Source: Streptacidiphilus fuscans (GTDB taxonomy: Bacteria; Actinomycetota; Actinomycetes; Streptomycetales; Streptomycetaceae). From it: a stretch of DNA of 64,000 nucleotides. The translations under genes were made by a program, and so were the position numbers. The DNA lies in assembly GCF_015690355.1 (NCBI RefSeq), contig NZ_JADPRT010000011.1:62001-126000 (forward strand), in the 5' to 3' direction. How positions within the stretch are numbered: position 1 is the first letter of the stretch; every line of letters starts with the position of its first letter. The notes beneath the pieces were generated by a model that did not search any database, was not told the DNA's origin, and worked only from the letters and a program-made list of their open reading frames with translations. Below are positions 1 to 11,451 of the stretch, in pieces.

Positions 1-1150
1 TGCCGGTGCGCAGGTAGAACGGCACGCCCGCCCAACGGCGGTTGTTGATCTCCAGCTTGATGGCGGCGTAGGTGTCCGTGGTGGACTTGGGGTTGATCCC
101 CTCCTCCTCCAGGTAGCCGGGCACCTCCTCGCCGCCCTGCCAGCCGTGCGCGTACTGCGCCCGCACGGTGTGCCGACCCAGGTCCTTGGGGATCTGGACG
201 GCCGACAGCACCTTGAGCTTCTCCGCCACCAGGGCCTTGGGATGGAAGGAGGCGGGCTCCTCCATCGCCGTCAGCGCCATGAGCTGCAGCAGGTGGTTCT
301 GGATGACGTCACGGGCGGCGCCGATGCCGTCGTAGTAGCCCGCGCGACCGCCGATGCCGATGTCCTCGGCCATGGTGATCTGCACGTGGTCGACGTAGCC
401 GCGGTTCCAGATCGGCTCGAACATCGAGTTGGCGAAGCGCAGCGCCAGGATGTTCTGGACCGTCTCCTTGCCCAGGTAGTGGTCGATCCGGAAGACCTCG
501 TCACGCGGGAAGACCTCGTGGACGACCTTGTTGAGCTCCTGCGCGGAGGCCAGGTCGTGACCGAAGGGCTTCTCGATGACGGCACGCCGCCACGAGCCCT
601 TGGGCGGGTCCGCCAGGCCGTGGTCCTTCAGCTGCTGGACCACCTGCGGGAAGAACTTCGGCGGGACGGAGAGGTAGAAGGCGAAGTTGCCGCCCGTGCC
701 CTGCTCCTTGTCCAGCTCCTGGATGGTCGTGCGCAGCCGGTCGAAGGCCGCGTCGTCCACGAACTCGCCCTGGATGAAGCGCATGCCCTTGGCCAGCTGC
801 TGCCAGACCTCCTCGCGGAAGGGCGTGCGCGAGTGCTCCTTGACGGAGTCGTGCACGACCTGGGCGAAGTCCTCGTCCTCCCAGTCGCGGCGCGCGAAGC
901 CGATGAGCGAGAAGCCCGGCGGCAGCAGGCCGCGGTTGGCCAGGTCGTAGATGGCCGGCATCAGCTTCTTACGGGACAGGTCGCCCGTGACGCCGAAGAT
1001 GACGAGGCCGGACGGCCCCGCGATGCGCGGGAGCCGCCGGTCCTTCTCGTCCCGGAGGGGGTTGATCCACACGTTCGTCTCGCCGGACTCGTCGTCCGAC
1101 GTGAGTTCGTCGAGAACGGCGTCGTCCGCCACCGCCACAGGATCGGTCAC
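1..1150 (-). CDS. zwf: Glucose-6-phosphate dehydrogenase, C-terminal part beyond window
   Basis: Oxidises glucose-6-phosphate to 6-phosphogluconolactone with NADP+, the entry step of the oxidative pentose-phosphate pathway, in the cytosol. About 383 residues are visible and the reading frame runs off the left edge without a stop. The dinucleotide-binding motif [10 protein letters not shown] lies at residues 53-62, and the substrate-binding and catalytic segment RIDHYLGKE is near residue 220. The GTG start overlaps the tal stop as GTGA, so translation is probably coupled to tal. The order tkt-tal-zwf on one strand supports one transcript; opcA and pgl normally follow in actinobacteria but are outside the window. 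The start rests on the overlap, and a longer N-terminus is blocked by the tal reading frame. Confidence 0.96.
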   Translation of the reverse strand, partial: MTDPVAVADDAVLDELTSDDESGETNVWINPLRDEKDRRLPRIAGPSGLVIFGVTGDLSRKKLMPAIYDLANRGLLPPGFSLIGFARRDWEDEDFAQVVHDSVKEHSRTPFREEVWQQLAKGMRFIQGEFVDDAAFDRLRTTIQELDKEQGTGGNFAFYLSVPPKFFPQVVQQLKDHGLADPPKGSWRRAVIEKPFGHDLASAQELNKVVHEVFPRDEVFRIDHYLGKETVQNILALRFANSMFEPIWNRGYVDHVQITMAEDIGIGGRAGYYDGIGAARDVIQNHLLQLMALTAMEEPASFHPKALVAEKLKVLSAVQIPKDLGRHTVRAQYAHGWQGGEEVPGYLEEEGINPKSTTDTYAAIKLEINNRRWAGVPFYLRTG

Positions 1151-2265
1151 TTGGAGGAGCCGCCCTTCGCGTCGAGAGACTTCTGCACGGTCTCCAGGAG
1201 CTCCTTCCAGGAGACCTCGAACTTGTCGACGCCCTCGTCCTCCAGCAGCTGGACGACGTCGTCGTAGGAGATGCCCAGCCCGGCGATCCGGTCGAGCACC
1301 GCCTTGGCGTCGGCGTAGTTGCCGGTCACCGTGTCGCCGCGGACCACACCGTGGTCGGCGACGGCGTCGAGGGTGGCCTCGGGCATGGTGTTGACCGTGC
1401 CCGGGGCGGCCAGCTCGACGACGTACATGGTGTCGTCGTAGGCCGGGTCCTTGACGCCGGTGGACGCCCACAGCGGACGCTGCGGCTTGGCACCGGCCGC
1501 GGCCAGCGCCTTCCAGCGGTCGGAGGAGAAGACCTCCTCGTAGGCCTGGTACGCCAGGCGGGCGTTGGCGATGGCCGCCTTGCCCTTGAGGGCGAGCGCC
1601 TCGTCGGTGCCGAGCTTCGTCAGGCGCTTGTCGATCTCGGTGTCCACCCGGGACACGAAGAAGGAGGCGACCGACTCGATGGTCGACAGGTTGTGGCCGT
1701 TGGCCTTGGCCCGCTCCAGACCCGTCAGGAACGCGTCCATGACGGCCTTGTAGCGGTCCAGCGAGAAGATCAGCGTCACGTTGACGCTGATGCCCTCGGC
1801 CAGCACGGCGCTGATCGCGGGCAGGCCCTCGACCGTGGCCGGGATCTTGATGAAGGTGTTGGGACGGTCCACCAGCCACCACAGCTGCTTGGCCTCGGCG
1901 ACGGTCGGCGCCGTCTCGTGGGCCAGCCGCGGGTCGACCTCGATGGAGACCCGGCCGTCGCGGCCGTTGCTGGCGTCGTAGACCGGGCGCAGCACGTCGG
2001 CCGCGTCGCGGACGTCGGCGGCGGTCATCATCCGCACCGCCTCCTCCACGGTCACGCCGCGCACGGCCAGGTCGGCCAGCTGCTCCTCGTAGCCGTCGCC
2101 GGTGCCGATCGCCTTCTGGAAGATCGACGGGTTGGTGGTCACGCCCACCACGTGCTTGTCGCGGACCAGTTCGGCCAGGTTGCCGGAGGTGAGCCGCTTG
2201 CGGGACAGGTCGTCCAGCCAGATCGCCACGCCTTCGTCGCTGAGGCGCTGCAGTGCGTCAGTCAT
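1147..2265 (-). CDS. tal: Transaldolase
   Basis: Transfers a dihydroxyacetone unit between sedoheptulose-7-phosphate and glyceraldehyde-3-phosphate in the non-oxidative pentose-phosphate pathway. The 372-residue length fits the long actinobacterial transaldolases. The Schiff-base lysine is in [12 protein letters not shown] (about K140). I chose the ATG at 2265 over an in-frame TTG two codons upstream because AGGAAAG lies about 10 bases before the ATG. It sits 31 bases downstream of tkt and overlaps zwf by four bases (GTGA), so it is the middle gene of a tkt-tal-zwf operon. Confidence 0.96.
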   Translation of the reverse strand: MTDALQRLSDEGVAIWLDDLSRKRLTSGNLAELVRDKHVVGVTTNPSIFQKAIGTGDGYEEQLADLAVRGVTVEEAVRMMTAADVRDAADVLRPVYDASNGRDGRVSIEVDPRLAHETAPTVAEAKQLWWLVDRPNTFIKIPATVEGLPAISAVLAEGISVNVTLIFSLDRYKAVMDAFLTGLERAKANGHNLSTIESVASFFVSRVDTEIDKRLTKLGTDEALALKGKAAIANARLAYQAYEEVFSSDRWKALAAAGAKPQRPLWASTGVKDPAYDDTMYVVELAAPGTVNTMPEATLDAVADHGVVRGDTVTGNYADAKAVLDRIAGLGISYDDVVQLLEDEGVDKFEVSWKELLETVQKSLDAKGGSSK

Positions 2266-2296
2266 GATCAATCACTTTCCTCGCGTGTCGAAACGT

Positions 2297-4372
<2,076 letters not shown>

Positions 4373-4713
4373 CCTGGATCAGGGCTCCTTCCGTAACGTC
4401 TTTCGACCCGGCGCCAGGAGCCGACTGCGGTGGCGGTCTCTTGGGCACAGAACGTTGACCCTTTGTACAGAGCGAGCCTACCGCTCATGCGCACAAGGGT
4501 TCCCGCTGAACGAGCGCTGAACGGGTCAGCGCGGCGAGGCCCGAGGGTGTCGCGGCGCGGATGTTCGACGTGCGCCTCCATACGTTCATTCCGACGTTCA
4601 TTCAGTGCGCTTACGACGGGCTTTGCGCCGACACGGCCCCCCGCCGCCGGAGCCGAGATATGGAGCGTCTAAGGTGGCGTGGTACTCGTGAGCTTTATCA
4701 ACCAGGGGTGTTC
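4373..4713. other. Divergent intergenic region tkt / ctaB
   Basis: About 340 bases between the divergent tkt and ctaB starts. It must hold both promoters. I see no convincing consensus -35/-10 pair, no strong palindrome and no credible small gene. The reading frame of ctaB is open back to about 4561, but the ribosome site and family alignment place its start at 4714. Confidence 0.5.
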
Positions 4714-5655
4714 GTGACCGCCGTCGAAACCCGTCCGGCCGGTCTGGTCGAGGGGAACCCCGGACAGAGGCCGTTGTCGGCCCGTGTCGGGGCCTTCATC
4801 GCACTGACCAAGCCGCGGATCATCGAGCTGCTGCTGATCACCACCGTCCCGGTGATGTTCCTGGCCCAGCGCGGTGTGCCCAACCTGCTGCTGGTGCTCG
4901 AGGTCGTCGTCGGCGGCTACCTCTCCGCCGGCGGTGCCAACGCGCTCAACATGTACATCGACCGCGACATCGACGCGCTGATGGCACGGACCGAGCGCCG
5001 CCCGCTGGTGACCGGCATGGTCTCCCCGCGTGAGTGCCTGGCCTTCGGCATCGCGCTGGCGCTCGTCTCGACCGCGTGGTTCGCCGTCCTGGTCAACCCG
5101 CTGAGTGCGGCGCTGTCGCTGGCGGCTCTCCTCTTCTACGTCTTCGTCTACACGCTGGGCCTGAAGCGGCGGACCGCGCAGAACATCGTCTGGGGCGGGA
5201 TCGCGGGCTGCATGCCGGTTTTCATCGGCTGGTCCGCCGTCACCAACTCGCTTGCGTGGCCGCCGGTCGTGCTCTTCCTGGTCATCTTCTTCTGGACGCC
5301 GCCGCACTACTGGCCGCTGTCGATGAAGGTGAAGGAGGACTACGCCAAGGTCGGCGTGCCGATGCTGCCGGTCATCGCGACGAACGAGGCCGTGGCCAAG
5401 CAGATCGTCATCTACAGCTGGGTCATGGTGGCCGTCTCCATGGCGCTGTGGCCGCTGGACCACACCAGCGTGGTCTACCCGATCACCGCGGTCGTCCTGG
5501 GCGGCCTCTGGCTCAAGGAGGCGCACGGGCTGCAGTCGCGCGCCAAGGCCGGGATCGTGGGCGCGAAGCTCAAGGAGATGCGGCTGTTCCACTGGTCGAT
5601 CACCTATCTGACGCTGCTCTTCGTCGAGATCGCGATCGACCCCTTCCTGAAGTAG
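4714..5655 (+). CDS. ctaB: Protoheme IX farnesyltransferase (heme O synthase)
   Basis: Integral membrane UbiA-family prenyltransferase that adds a farnesyl group to heme B to make heme O for aa3-type cytochrome c oxidase. The prenyl-diphosphate-binding motif [11 protein letters not shown] is at about residues 79-89, and the second conserved loop [15 protein letters not shown] follows. Several hydrophobic segments are visible. Length is 313 residues from the GTG at 4714, which has CCAGGGG a few bases upstream; an in-frame GTG lies two codons earlier. It is divergent from tkt, and ctaA lies 0.6 kb away on the other strand, so both heme A biosynthesis steps are clustered. Confidence 0.96.
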   Translation: MTAVETRPAGLVEGNPGQRPLSARVGAFIALTKPRIIELLLITTVPVMFLAQRGVPNLLLVLEVVVGGYLSAGGANALNMYIDRDIDALMARTERRPLVTGMVSPRECLAFGIALALVSTAWFAVLVNPLSAALSLAALLFYVFVYTLGLKRRTAQNIVWGGIAGCMPVFIGWSAVTNSLAWPPVVLFLVIFFWTPPHYWPLSMKVKEDYAKVGVPMLPVIATNEAVAKQIVIYSWVMVAVSMALWPLDHTSVVYPITAVVLGGLWLKEAHGLQSRAKAGIVGAKLKEMRLFHWSITYLTLLFVEIAIDPFLK

Positions 5656-5672
5656 TTCCGGCTCCAGCCGTC

Positions 5673-5712
5673 ACCGGGCCCCGATGTGCAAGAAAGCACA
5701 TCGGGGCCCGGT
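5673..5712 (+). terminator. Terminator hairpin after ctaB
   Basis: Perfect 17-base-pair stem (5673-5689 with 5696-5712) and a six-base loop AAGAAA, 17 bases after the ctaB stop. There is no U-tract, as is common for actinobacterial terminators. Confidence 0.85.
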
Positions 5713-5734
5713 CGTGTGTGTCGCTACCGCTGAG

Positions 5735-5748
5735 TAGTCTGCTGTCCA
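5735..5748 (+). promoter_or_regulatory. -10 box of a probable leaderless promoter
   Basis: TAGTCT at 5735-5740 fits the actinobacterial TANNNT -10 box, and exactly seven bases separate it from the ATG at 5748. Transcription would then start at or next to the A of the start codon, giving a leaderless message. No ribosome site precedes the ATG, which agrees. Inference from spacing only. Confidence 0.5.
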
Positions 5749-6083
5749 TGACCACCGAAGAGACCCCCGCCGCCACCGCCGTCCTGTCGCCCAAGGACGA
5801 GAAGCGCGCCCAGCGCATCGCCAAGCACGTCAAGGCTTTCGCCGCGGAGCACGGCGGCAGTGCCGACGGCGTCGTGGAGTACGTGGGCGCGTCGGCCACC
5901 CGCATCGCCATCGTCGGCGCGGACGGCGCGTGGGGCGACCAGGTCGCCCCGAGCCCCGCGGTGGCGGAGCGCGCGGTGGAGCTGTCCGGGATCACGAAGC
6001 ACGAGAACTTCGAGGGCGAGCTCGGCCTCAAGGTGAAGACCGGCGTGTACGAGTGGCGCCGCATGGCGGGCATTCAGCTTTGA
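5748..6083 (+). CDS. Small conserved-type protein of unknown function (111 aa)
   Basis: I do not recognise a named family. The 111-residue product is soluble, has a charged helix near the N-terminus (SPKDEKRAQRIAKHVKAFA), then alternating strands (VVEYVGASATRIAIVGADG, LKVKTGVYEWRRM), suggesting a small alpha/beta fold. There is no signal peptide or membrane segment. It lies between ctaB and convergent ctaA, has its own apparent leaderless promoter and is separated from ctaB by a strong terminator, so it is probably not part of heme synthesis. Codon use is typical of the neighbours, so it is very likely a real gene. Confidence 0.8.
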   Translation: MTTEETPAATAVLSPKDEKRAQRIAKHVKAFAAEHGGSADGVVEYVGASATRIAIVGADGAWGDQVAPSPAVAERAVELSGITKHENFEGELGLKVKTGVYEWRRMAGIQL

Positions 6084-6086
6084 GTT

Positions 6087-6216
6087 AGTTGCACCAAGCA
6101 GGGGCGCGGGGAACTGCGCGACAAGCCACCCACAGCAGTTGGTCCTCAATGAGCAGGGCCATCCGCACAGGGTGGTTTCTCGCGCAGTTCCCCGCGCCCC
6201 TAAAGGTGCTGCAACT
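6087..6216. repeat. Palindromic intergenic element, copy A (130 bp)
   Basis: Ends are AGTTGCA (6087) and TGCAACT (to 6216). Inside are 30-base arms starting GGGGCGCGGGGAACTGCGCG (6101-6130) that pair with 6171-6200 with two mismatches, around a ~40-base unpaired centre. It fills the whole gap between two convergent genes and touches the ctaA stop codon. It probably acts as a bidirectional terminator; related copies lie at 21269 and, partly, at 9075, 17171 and 34117. Confidence 0.85.
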
Positions 6217-7199
6217 TAGACGGTTGCCAAGGCTTCGATGTCCGCCGGGCGCGGGAGCGCGCCTACCTCTGGGCGCACGCGGAGCGAGAGGTGGAGGCGG
6301 AGGACCGAGACCCAGCAGAGCGCGGCGCCCAGCAGGTGGATGCCCACCAGCAACTCGGGGACGTGCGTGAAGTACTGGACGAATCCCAGGACGCCCTGAG
6401 CCAGCAGGACCCCGAGGAAGACCTTGGCGAGCCTGCGCGGCGCGGTGGGTGCGTCCACCGCCATCAGGGCGAAGATCAGCGCCACGGCGAGGCCGATGCT
6501 CAGCATCGCGAAGTCCGCGTGGAACTGGGTGATCTCCTCCCAGTTGAACGGCATCCGCTTGACGTCGCTGCTGTCGCCCGGGTGCGGGCCGGAGCCGGTG
6601 ACCAGGGTGCCGGCGGCGATCAGCAGGGCCGTCATCGCGACCGTCACCCGCGAGAGGTGGATGATCGGGCGGCCGACGGTGCGTACCGGCTCGGCGTCGC
6701 CCTCGCGGGTGCGCTGCCACATCGCGTGCGCGGTGAGGATCAGCACCATCGACAGCAGGAAGTGGATCGCCACGACGTACGGGTTGAGGTGCGTCAGCAC
6801 CGTGATCCCGCCGACGATCGCGTCCACGACGGTGACCCAGAACTGGGCCCAGCCCAGCCGGGTGACCTCCTTGCGCCACGGCTTGGCGCAGCGCGAGGCC
6901 AGGATCGCCAGTCCGATGACCACACAGATCACGTCGGTCAGCATGCGGTTGCTGAACTCGATGATGCCGTGCACGCCCATCGCCGACGTCGGCGCGAGCG
7001 TCGACGTCGTACAGGTGGGCCAGGTCGGGCAGCCCAGGCCGGAGCCGGTGAGCCGCACCGCGCCGCCGGTGACCACGATCAGGACGCTGCACACCAGCGT
7101 CGCCAGCGCGGTCCAGCGGACCCAGCGGTCCGGGACGGTGACGCGCTCGGCGAGGAGGGAGAAGGGGGTACGCACGCGCTTCATGGTAGTTCGCGCCAT
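6216..7199 (-). CDS. ctaA: Heme A synthase (COX15/CtaA family)
   Basis: Membrane enzyme that oxidises the C8 methyl of heme O to a formyl group, giving heme A for cytochrome aa3. Length is 327 residues with about eight hydrophobic segments. A cysteine pair in GLGCPTWPTC sits in the first periplasmic loop, and heme-ligand histidines are visible in HGIIEFSNRM, AIHFLLSM, QFHADFAML and GIHLLGAAL. The ATG at 7199 has only a weak GGGAC upstream; an in-frame ATG five codons later is an alternative. It converges on the small gene at 5748, with repeat copy A between them. Confidence 0.94.
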   Translation of the reverse strand: MARTTMKRVRTPFSLLAERVTVPDRWVRWTALATLVCSVLIVVTGGAVRLTGSGLGCPTWPTCTTSTLAPTSAMGVHGIIEFSNRMLTDVICVVIGLAILASRCAKPWRKEVTRLGWAQFWVTVVDAIVGGITVLTHLNPYVVAIHFLLSMVLILTAHAMWQRTREGDAEPVRTVGRPIIHLSRVTVAMTALLIAAGTLVTGSGPHPGDSSDVKRMPFNWEEITQFHADFAMLSIGLAVALIFALMAVDAPTAPRRLAKVFLGVLLAQGVLGFVQYFTHVPELLVGIHLLGAALCWVSVLRLHLSLRVRPEVGALPRPADIEALATV

Positions 7200-7318
7200 T
7201 CGGCGTCCCGGACGGGGGTCCGTGCCCGAGCCCGTCGGTCCGGGCCGTGTGCCAGGACGACGGCGCTGACCTGCGAATACCCCGTCGGCCCCGTCACATG
7301 GGGGCCGTTCGTGTGCGT

Positions 7319-8122
7319 CTACTCCCAGCGGAAGAAGCGTGCCGCCGCGGCCAGGCCGACGACGGCCCAGACGGCGAGGAGGCCGACGTCACCCCAGGGC
7401 ATCGCCGCGCCCTGCTGCAGCACCGCGCGCAGGCCGTCGGAGAGGGCGCTGATCGGCAGCGCTTCCAGGACCGGGCGGACGGCGGACGGGAACTTCGACA
7501 GCGGGACGATCACGCCGCCCGCGAGCAGCAGCAGGATGAAGACCAGGTTGGCCGCCGCCAGCGTCGCCTCCGCCTTGAGCGTGCCCGCCATCAGCAGCCC
7601 GAGACCGGAGAACGCGGCCGTGCCCGCGACGAGCAGGAGCAGCACCGCGAGCGGGTTGCCGTGCGGCTGCCAGCCGAGCGCGAGCGCGATCACGCAGAGC
7701 AGCACCACCTGCAGCACCTCGGTGACCAGCACGCTCCCGGTCTTCGCGGTCATCAGCGCCCAGCGCGGCAGCGGGCTCGCACCGAGGCGCTTGAGCACGC
7801 CGTAGCGGCGCTCGAAGCCGGTGGCGATGGCCTGGCCGGTGAAGGCGGTGGACATGACCGCGAGCGCCAGCAGGCCGGGCGCGAGGAAGTCGACGCGTCT
7901 GCCGGGGCCGGTCGTCGCCACGATGCCGACAGCGCTGAACAGCACCAGCAGCACGCTCGGGATGACGACCGTCAGCAGCAGCTGCTCGCCGTTGCGCAGC
8001 AGCAGCTTGGTCTCCAGAGCGGTCTGCGCGCGCAGCATGCGGCCCAGCGGGGCGGCGCCCGGGTCGGGGGCGTAGGCGCCGGCCGCGGGGGTGGTCGCCG
8101 TCGCAGGGGAGGTGGTGGTCAC
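7319..8122 (-). CDS. ABC-2 type transporter permease
   Basis: Membrane subunit (267 residues) of an ABC exporter whose ATPase is encoded immediately upstream. After a hydrophilic N-terminus of about 55 residues there are six hydrophobic segments in the ABC-2 pattern, including TVVIPSVLLVLFSAVGIV and LVFILLLLAGGVIVPLSKFP. The GTG at 8122 overlaps the ATPase stop (GTGA), which decides the start over a longer open frame to 8218. The substrate is unknown; drug or lipid export is typical of such pairs. Its position beside ctaA and the suf operon is usual in streptomycetes, but I know of no proven link to heme or iron-sulfur chemistry. Confidence 0.88.
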   Translation of the reverse strand: MTTTSPATATTPAAGAYAPDPGAAPLGRMLRAQTALETKLLLRNGEQLLLTVVIPSVLLVLFSAVGIVATTGPGRRVDFLAPGLLALAVMSTAFTGQAIATGFERRYGVLKRLGASPLPRWALMTAKTGSVLVTEVLQVVLLCVIALALGWQPHGNPLAVLLLLVAGTAAFSGLGLLMAGTLKAEATLAAANLVFILLLLAGGVIVPLSKFPSAVRPVLEALPISALSDGLRAVLQQGAAMPWGDVGLLAVWAVVGLAAAARFFRWE

Positions 8123-9048
8123 GAGCGCAGGTCCCGTCCGGTCAGTTCGAGGAAGACGTCTTCGAGGGTGCGGCGCTCGACCGCGAGCTTCTCGGGCATC
8201 ACGCCGGACTGCGCGCACCAGCTGGTCACCGCGGCCAGCAGCTGCGGGTCGACCGGGCCGGTGACCAGGTAGCTGCCGGGGCTCGGCTCGGCGGCGGTGC
8301 AGTCGTCCGGCAGCGCCTTGAGCAGCGTCTCCAGCTCCAGGCCGGGACGGCCCTGGAACCGGATGGTGTTGCCCGCACCGCCCTGGCAGAGCTGCTCCGG
8401 GCTGCCCTGGGCGATCACCTTTCCGCTGTCGACGATCGCGACGTCGTCGGCGAGTTGCTCGGCCTCGTCCATGTGGTGCGTGGTGAGCACGATGCTGACG
8501 CCGTCCCGGCGCAGGTCGCGGACCAACTCCCAGGTGGCGCGGCGGGCCTGCGGGTCCAGGCCGGCGGTCGGCTCGTCCAGGAAGACCAGCTCGGGCCGCC
8601 CGACGACGGCCATCGCGAGCGCGAGCCGCTGCTGCTGGCCGCCGGAGAGCCGCCGGTAGACCGTCCGCCCGCAGGAGCCGAGCCCCAGCCGCTCGGCGAG
8701 TTCGTCGACGTCGAGGGGGTTGGCGTGCAGCGTGGCCGTGTGCCGCAGCATTTCCAGCGCGCGAGCGCCCGGGTAGATGCCGCCGGACTGCAGCATGACC
8801 CCTATGCGGGGGCGCAGCGCGGCCGCGTCGGCGACGGGGTCGAGACCGAGCACGCGGACGGTCCCGGAGTCGGCGCGGCGGTAGCCCTCGCAGGTCTCGA
8901 TGGTGGTCGTCTTGCCCGCGCCGTTGGGCCCGAGCACGGCGGTGAGGCTGCCACGGGCGACGGTGAGGTCCAGTCCGTCGACGGCGGTCTTCGCGCCGTA
9001 GCGCTTGGTGAGATCCCGGATCTCAACGGCTGGGGCGTGGTCATGCAT
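8119..9048 (-). CDS. ABC transporter ATP-binding protein
   Basis: Cytosolic ATPase of 309 residues, partner of the following permease. Walker A is in GPNGAGKTTTIE, the signature motif in RLSGGQQQRLALAMA, Walker B in LVFLDEPTAGLD, and the switch histidine in IVLTTHHMDEAEQ. A C-terminal accessory region of about 85 residues follows, as in DrrA/CcmA-type exporters. The ATG at 9048 matches the start of the conserved domain; the frame stays open upstream through the divergent promoter region, but that part is not conserved sequence. The gene is divergent from sufR. Confidence 0.92.
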   Translation of the reverse strand: MHDHAPAVEIRDLTKRYGAKTAVDGLDLTVARGSLTAVLGPNGAGKTTTIETCEGYRRADSGTVRVLGLDPVADAAALRPRIGVMLQSGGIYPGARALEMLRHTATLHANPLDVDELAERLGLGSCGRTVYRRLSGGQQQRLALAMAVVGRPELVFLDEPTAGLDPQARRATWELVRDLRRDGVSIVLTTHHMDEAEQLADDVAIVDSGKVIAQGSPEQLCQGGAGNTIRFQGRPGLELETLLKALPDDCTAAEPSPGSYLVTGPVDPQLLAAVTSWCAQSGVMPEKLAVERRTLEDVFLELTGRDLRS

Positions 9049-9074
9049 GCGGACGAGTCTAGGTGGGGCGTTCC

Positions 9075-9118
9075 GTTGCACTTTCCTCAGGGGCGCGGGG
9101 CCCTGCCGCCCCTGGTTG
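9075..9118. repeat. Short copy of the palindromic element
   Basis: GTTGCAC at the left end, CAGGGGCGCGGGG at about 9089-9100, and a complementary right arm CCGCCCCTG, with a tiny loop. It matches the outer parts of the elements at 6087 and 21269 without their centre. It lies between the divergent ABC ATPase and sufR starts. Confidence 0.55.
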
Positions 9119-9169
9119 ATTAGGTAACCCTTAGTGATAGAGCGCACTTCGCGCTCCGACCTGCGCCGC

Positions 9170-9206
9170 TTGTTGCATCCGGAGGAATTACGCAACAATG
9201 GCGTTG
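9170..9206 (+). promoter_or_regulatory. Candidate suf promoter and SufR operator
   Basis: CAAC-AATGGC-GTTG at 9193-9206 is a CAAC-N6-GTTG palindrome, which as I recall is the motif reported for SufR of Streptomyces avermitilis. It ends on the first base of the sufR GTG start. TTGTTG at 9170-9175 and AACAAT at 9194-9199 (18-base spacer) could be -35 and -10, placing transcription start near 9206. SufR would then block its own promoter and the whole operon by sitting on the -10/start site. The GCAACAA arm also pairs with TTGTTGC at 9170-9176. Confidence 0.6.
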
Positions 9207-9979
9207 TGAAATACGTGCGCGAGACGACGGAGGGGCGCGAGACGGTCGAGACGGCCGCCCCGCAGTCCACCGCGTCCTCGCGCGACCGGGTCGCGCGGTC
9301 GATCCTCGACCACGGCCCGTCCAGCGCCGCCGATCTGGCCGAGCGCCTCTGCCTCACCCAGGCGGCCGTACGGCGTCACCTCGACGCGTTGACCGCCGCC
9401 GGGCTCGTCACCTCGCGGGAGCAGAAGGTCTACGGCCACCGCGGCCGGGGCCGCCCCGCGCGTGTGTTCCTGCTGACGGACTCCGGGCGGAGCACCTTCT
9501 ACCAGGCGTACGACCAGCTCGCCGCCGACGCCCTCGGCTTCCTCGCGGAGGCCGCCGGTGGCGGCGAGAAGGGCCGCGAGGCGCTGGCCGCCTTCGCGCG
9601 GGCCCGGCTCGCGCGGGACGCCGAGCGCTACGCCGGGTCGCTGGGCGAGTGCCCGGACACCGAGGCGAAGGCGCAGGCCCTCGCCGGGGCGCTGACCGCG
9701 GACGGTTACGCTGCCACGGTGCGCAGCGCGCCGCTCGGTGAGCAGCTCTGCCAGCACCACTGCCCGGTGGCGCACATCGCCGAGCAGTTCCCGCAGTTCT
9801 GCGAGGCCGAGACGGAACTCTTCTCGCAGCTGCTGGGCACCCACGTGCAACGGCTGGCCACCATCGCCCACGGCGACGGGGTCTGTACGACCTTCGTGCC
9901 CAGGGCGGCCCCACCGCCCCACCAAGAGACCAGTACCACCGACGACGAAACCGCCGCATCCGGGAGGAACCCCGCATGA
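9206..9979 (+). CDS. sufR: SufR-type iron-sulfur cluster-sensing repressor
   Basis: DNA-binding regulator of the suf operon. A winged helix-turn-helix occupies about residues 38-95 ([20 protein letters not shown] as the HTH core). The C-terminal half carries cysteines C182, C186 and C199 in [20 protein letters not shown], plus C227 in HGDGVCTTF, the expected cluster ligands of the SufR family. The GTG at 9206 gives 257 residues. The frame is open back to 9134, but the candidate operator lies across 9193-9206 and the longer N-terminus is not family-like. The stop overlaps sufB (ATGA). Expected behaviour: holo-SufR represses, and cluster loss under iron or oxidative stress derepresses. Confidence 0.9.
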   Translation: MKYVRETTEGRETVETAAPQSTASSRDRVARSILDHGPSSAADLAERLCLTQAAVRRHLDALTAAGLVTSREQKVYGHRGRGRPARVFLLTDSGRSTFYQAYDQLAADALGFLAEAAGGGEKGREALAAFARARLARDAERYAGSLGECPDTEAKAQALAGALTADGYAATVRSAPLGEQLCQHHCPVAHIAEQFPQFCEAETELFSQLLGTHVQRLATIAHGDGVCTTFVPRAAPPPHQETSTTDDETAASGRNPA

Positions 9980-11388
9980 CCACCACCGCTCACCCGGAGC
10001 TTGAGGGCCTCGGCAAGTACGAGTACGGCTGGGCCGACTCCGACGCGGCCGGCGCCGCTGCCAAGCGCGGTCTGAACGAGGACGTCGTCCGGGACATCTC
10101 GGCGAAGAAGAACGAGCCCGAGTGGATGCTGAAGCTCCGCCTCAAGGGCCTGCGCCTCTTCGACAAGAAGCCCATGCCGACCTGGGGTTCCGACCTCACC
10201 GGCATCGACTTCGACAACATCAAGTACTTCGTCCGGTCCACCGAGAAGCAGGCGGAGTCCTGGGAGGACCTGCCCGAGGACATCAAGAACACCTACGACA
10301 AGCTCGGCATCCCGGAGGCGGAGAAGCAGCGCCTGGTCGCCGGTGTCGCCGCGCAGTACGAGTCGGAGGTCGTCTACCACCAGATCCGCGAGGACCTGGA
10401 GGAGCAGGGCGTCATCTTCCTGGACACCGACACCGCGCTCAAGGAGCACCCGGAGCTGTTCCAGGAGTACTTCGGCACGGTCATCCCGGTCGGCGACAAC
10501 AAGTTCGCCTCGCTGAACTCGGCCGTGTGGTCCGGCGGATCGTTCATCTACGTGCCGAAGGGCGTGCACGTCGAGATCCCGCTCCAGGCCTACTTCCGGA
10601 TCAACACCGAGAACATGGGCCAGTTCGAGCGGACGCTGATCATCGTCGACGAGGACGCCTACGTCCACTACGTCGAGGGCTGCACCGCCCCGATCTACTC
10701 CTCGGACTCGCTGCACAGCGCCGTCGTCGAGATCATCGTCAAGAAGGGCGGCCGCTGCCGCTACACGACGATCCAGAACTGGTCGAACAACGTCTACAAC
10801 CTGGTCACCAAGCGGGCCGTGGCCTACGAGGGCGCGACCATGGAGTGGGTCGACGGCAACATCGGCTCCAAGGTCACCATGAAGTACCCGGCCGTGTACC
10901 TGATGGGCGAGCACGCCAAGGGCGAGACGCTCTCCATCGCGTTCGCGGGCGCGGGCCAGCACCAGGACGCCGGGGCCAAGATGGTCCACATGGCGCCCAA
11001 CACCTCCTCCAACATCGTCTCCAAGTCGGTGGCGCGAGGCGGCGGCCGCACCTCCTACCGCGGCCTGATCGAGATCGGCGAGGGCTCGCACGGCGCCAAG
11101 TCGAACGTGCTCTGTGACGCCCTGCTGGTGGACACGATCTCCCGCTCCGACACCTACCCGTACGTCGACGTCCGCGAGGACGACGTCTCCATGGGTCACG
11201 AGGCGACGGTCTCCAAGGTCTCCGACGACCAGCTCTTCTACCTGATGAGCCGTGGCCTGACGGAGTTCGAGGCGATGGCGATGATCGTCCGCGGCTTCGT
11301 GGAGCCGATCGCCAAGGAGCTTCCGATGGAGTACGCGCTGGAGCTCAACCGGCTGATCGAGCTGCAGATGGAAGGTGCCGTCGGCTAA
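9976..11388 (+). CDS. sufB: Fe-S cluster assembly scaffold SufB
   Basis: Core of the SufBC2D scaffold on which iron-sulfur clusters are built in the cytosol. The 470 residues are full length and match the family throughout (for example [55 protein letters not shown]). There is no intein, unlike mycobacterial SufB. The ATG overlaps the sufR stop by four bases (ATGA). It is the second gene of the sufR-B-D-Rieske-C-S-U-T operon. Confidence 0.97.
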   Translation: MTTTAHPELEGLGKYEYGWADSDAAGAAAKRGLNEDVVRDISAKKNEPEWMLKLRLKGLRLFDKKPMPTWGSDLTGIDFDNIKYFVRSTEKQAESWEDLPEDIKNTYDKLGIPEAEKQRLVAGVAAQYESEVVYHQIREDLEEQGVIFLDTDTALKEHPELFQEYFGTVIPVGDNKFASLNSAVWSGGSFIYVPKGVHVEIPLQAYFRINTENMGQFERTLIIVDEDAYVHYVEGCTAPIYSSDSLHSAVVEIIVKKGGRCRYTTIQNWSNNVYNLVTKRAVAYEGATMEWVDGNIGSKVTMKYPAVYLMGEHAKGETLSIAFAGAGQHQDAGAKMVHMAPNTSSNIVSKSVARGGGRTSYRGLIEIGEGSHGAKSNVLCDALLVDTISRSDTYPYVDVREDDVSMGHEATVSKVSDDQLFYLMSRGLTEFEAMAMIVRGFVEPIAKELPMEYALELNRLIELQMEGAVG

Positions 11389-11451
11389 AGCGCCCGACGC
11401 CCACCCCAGCTGCCACTTTGTCCTTTCCAGAAAGCGAGTAGCACGACAGCC

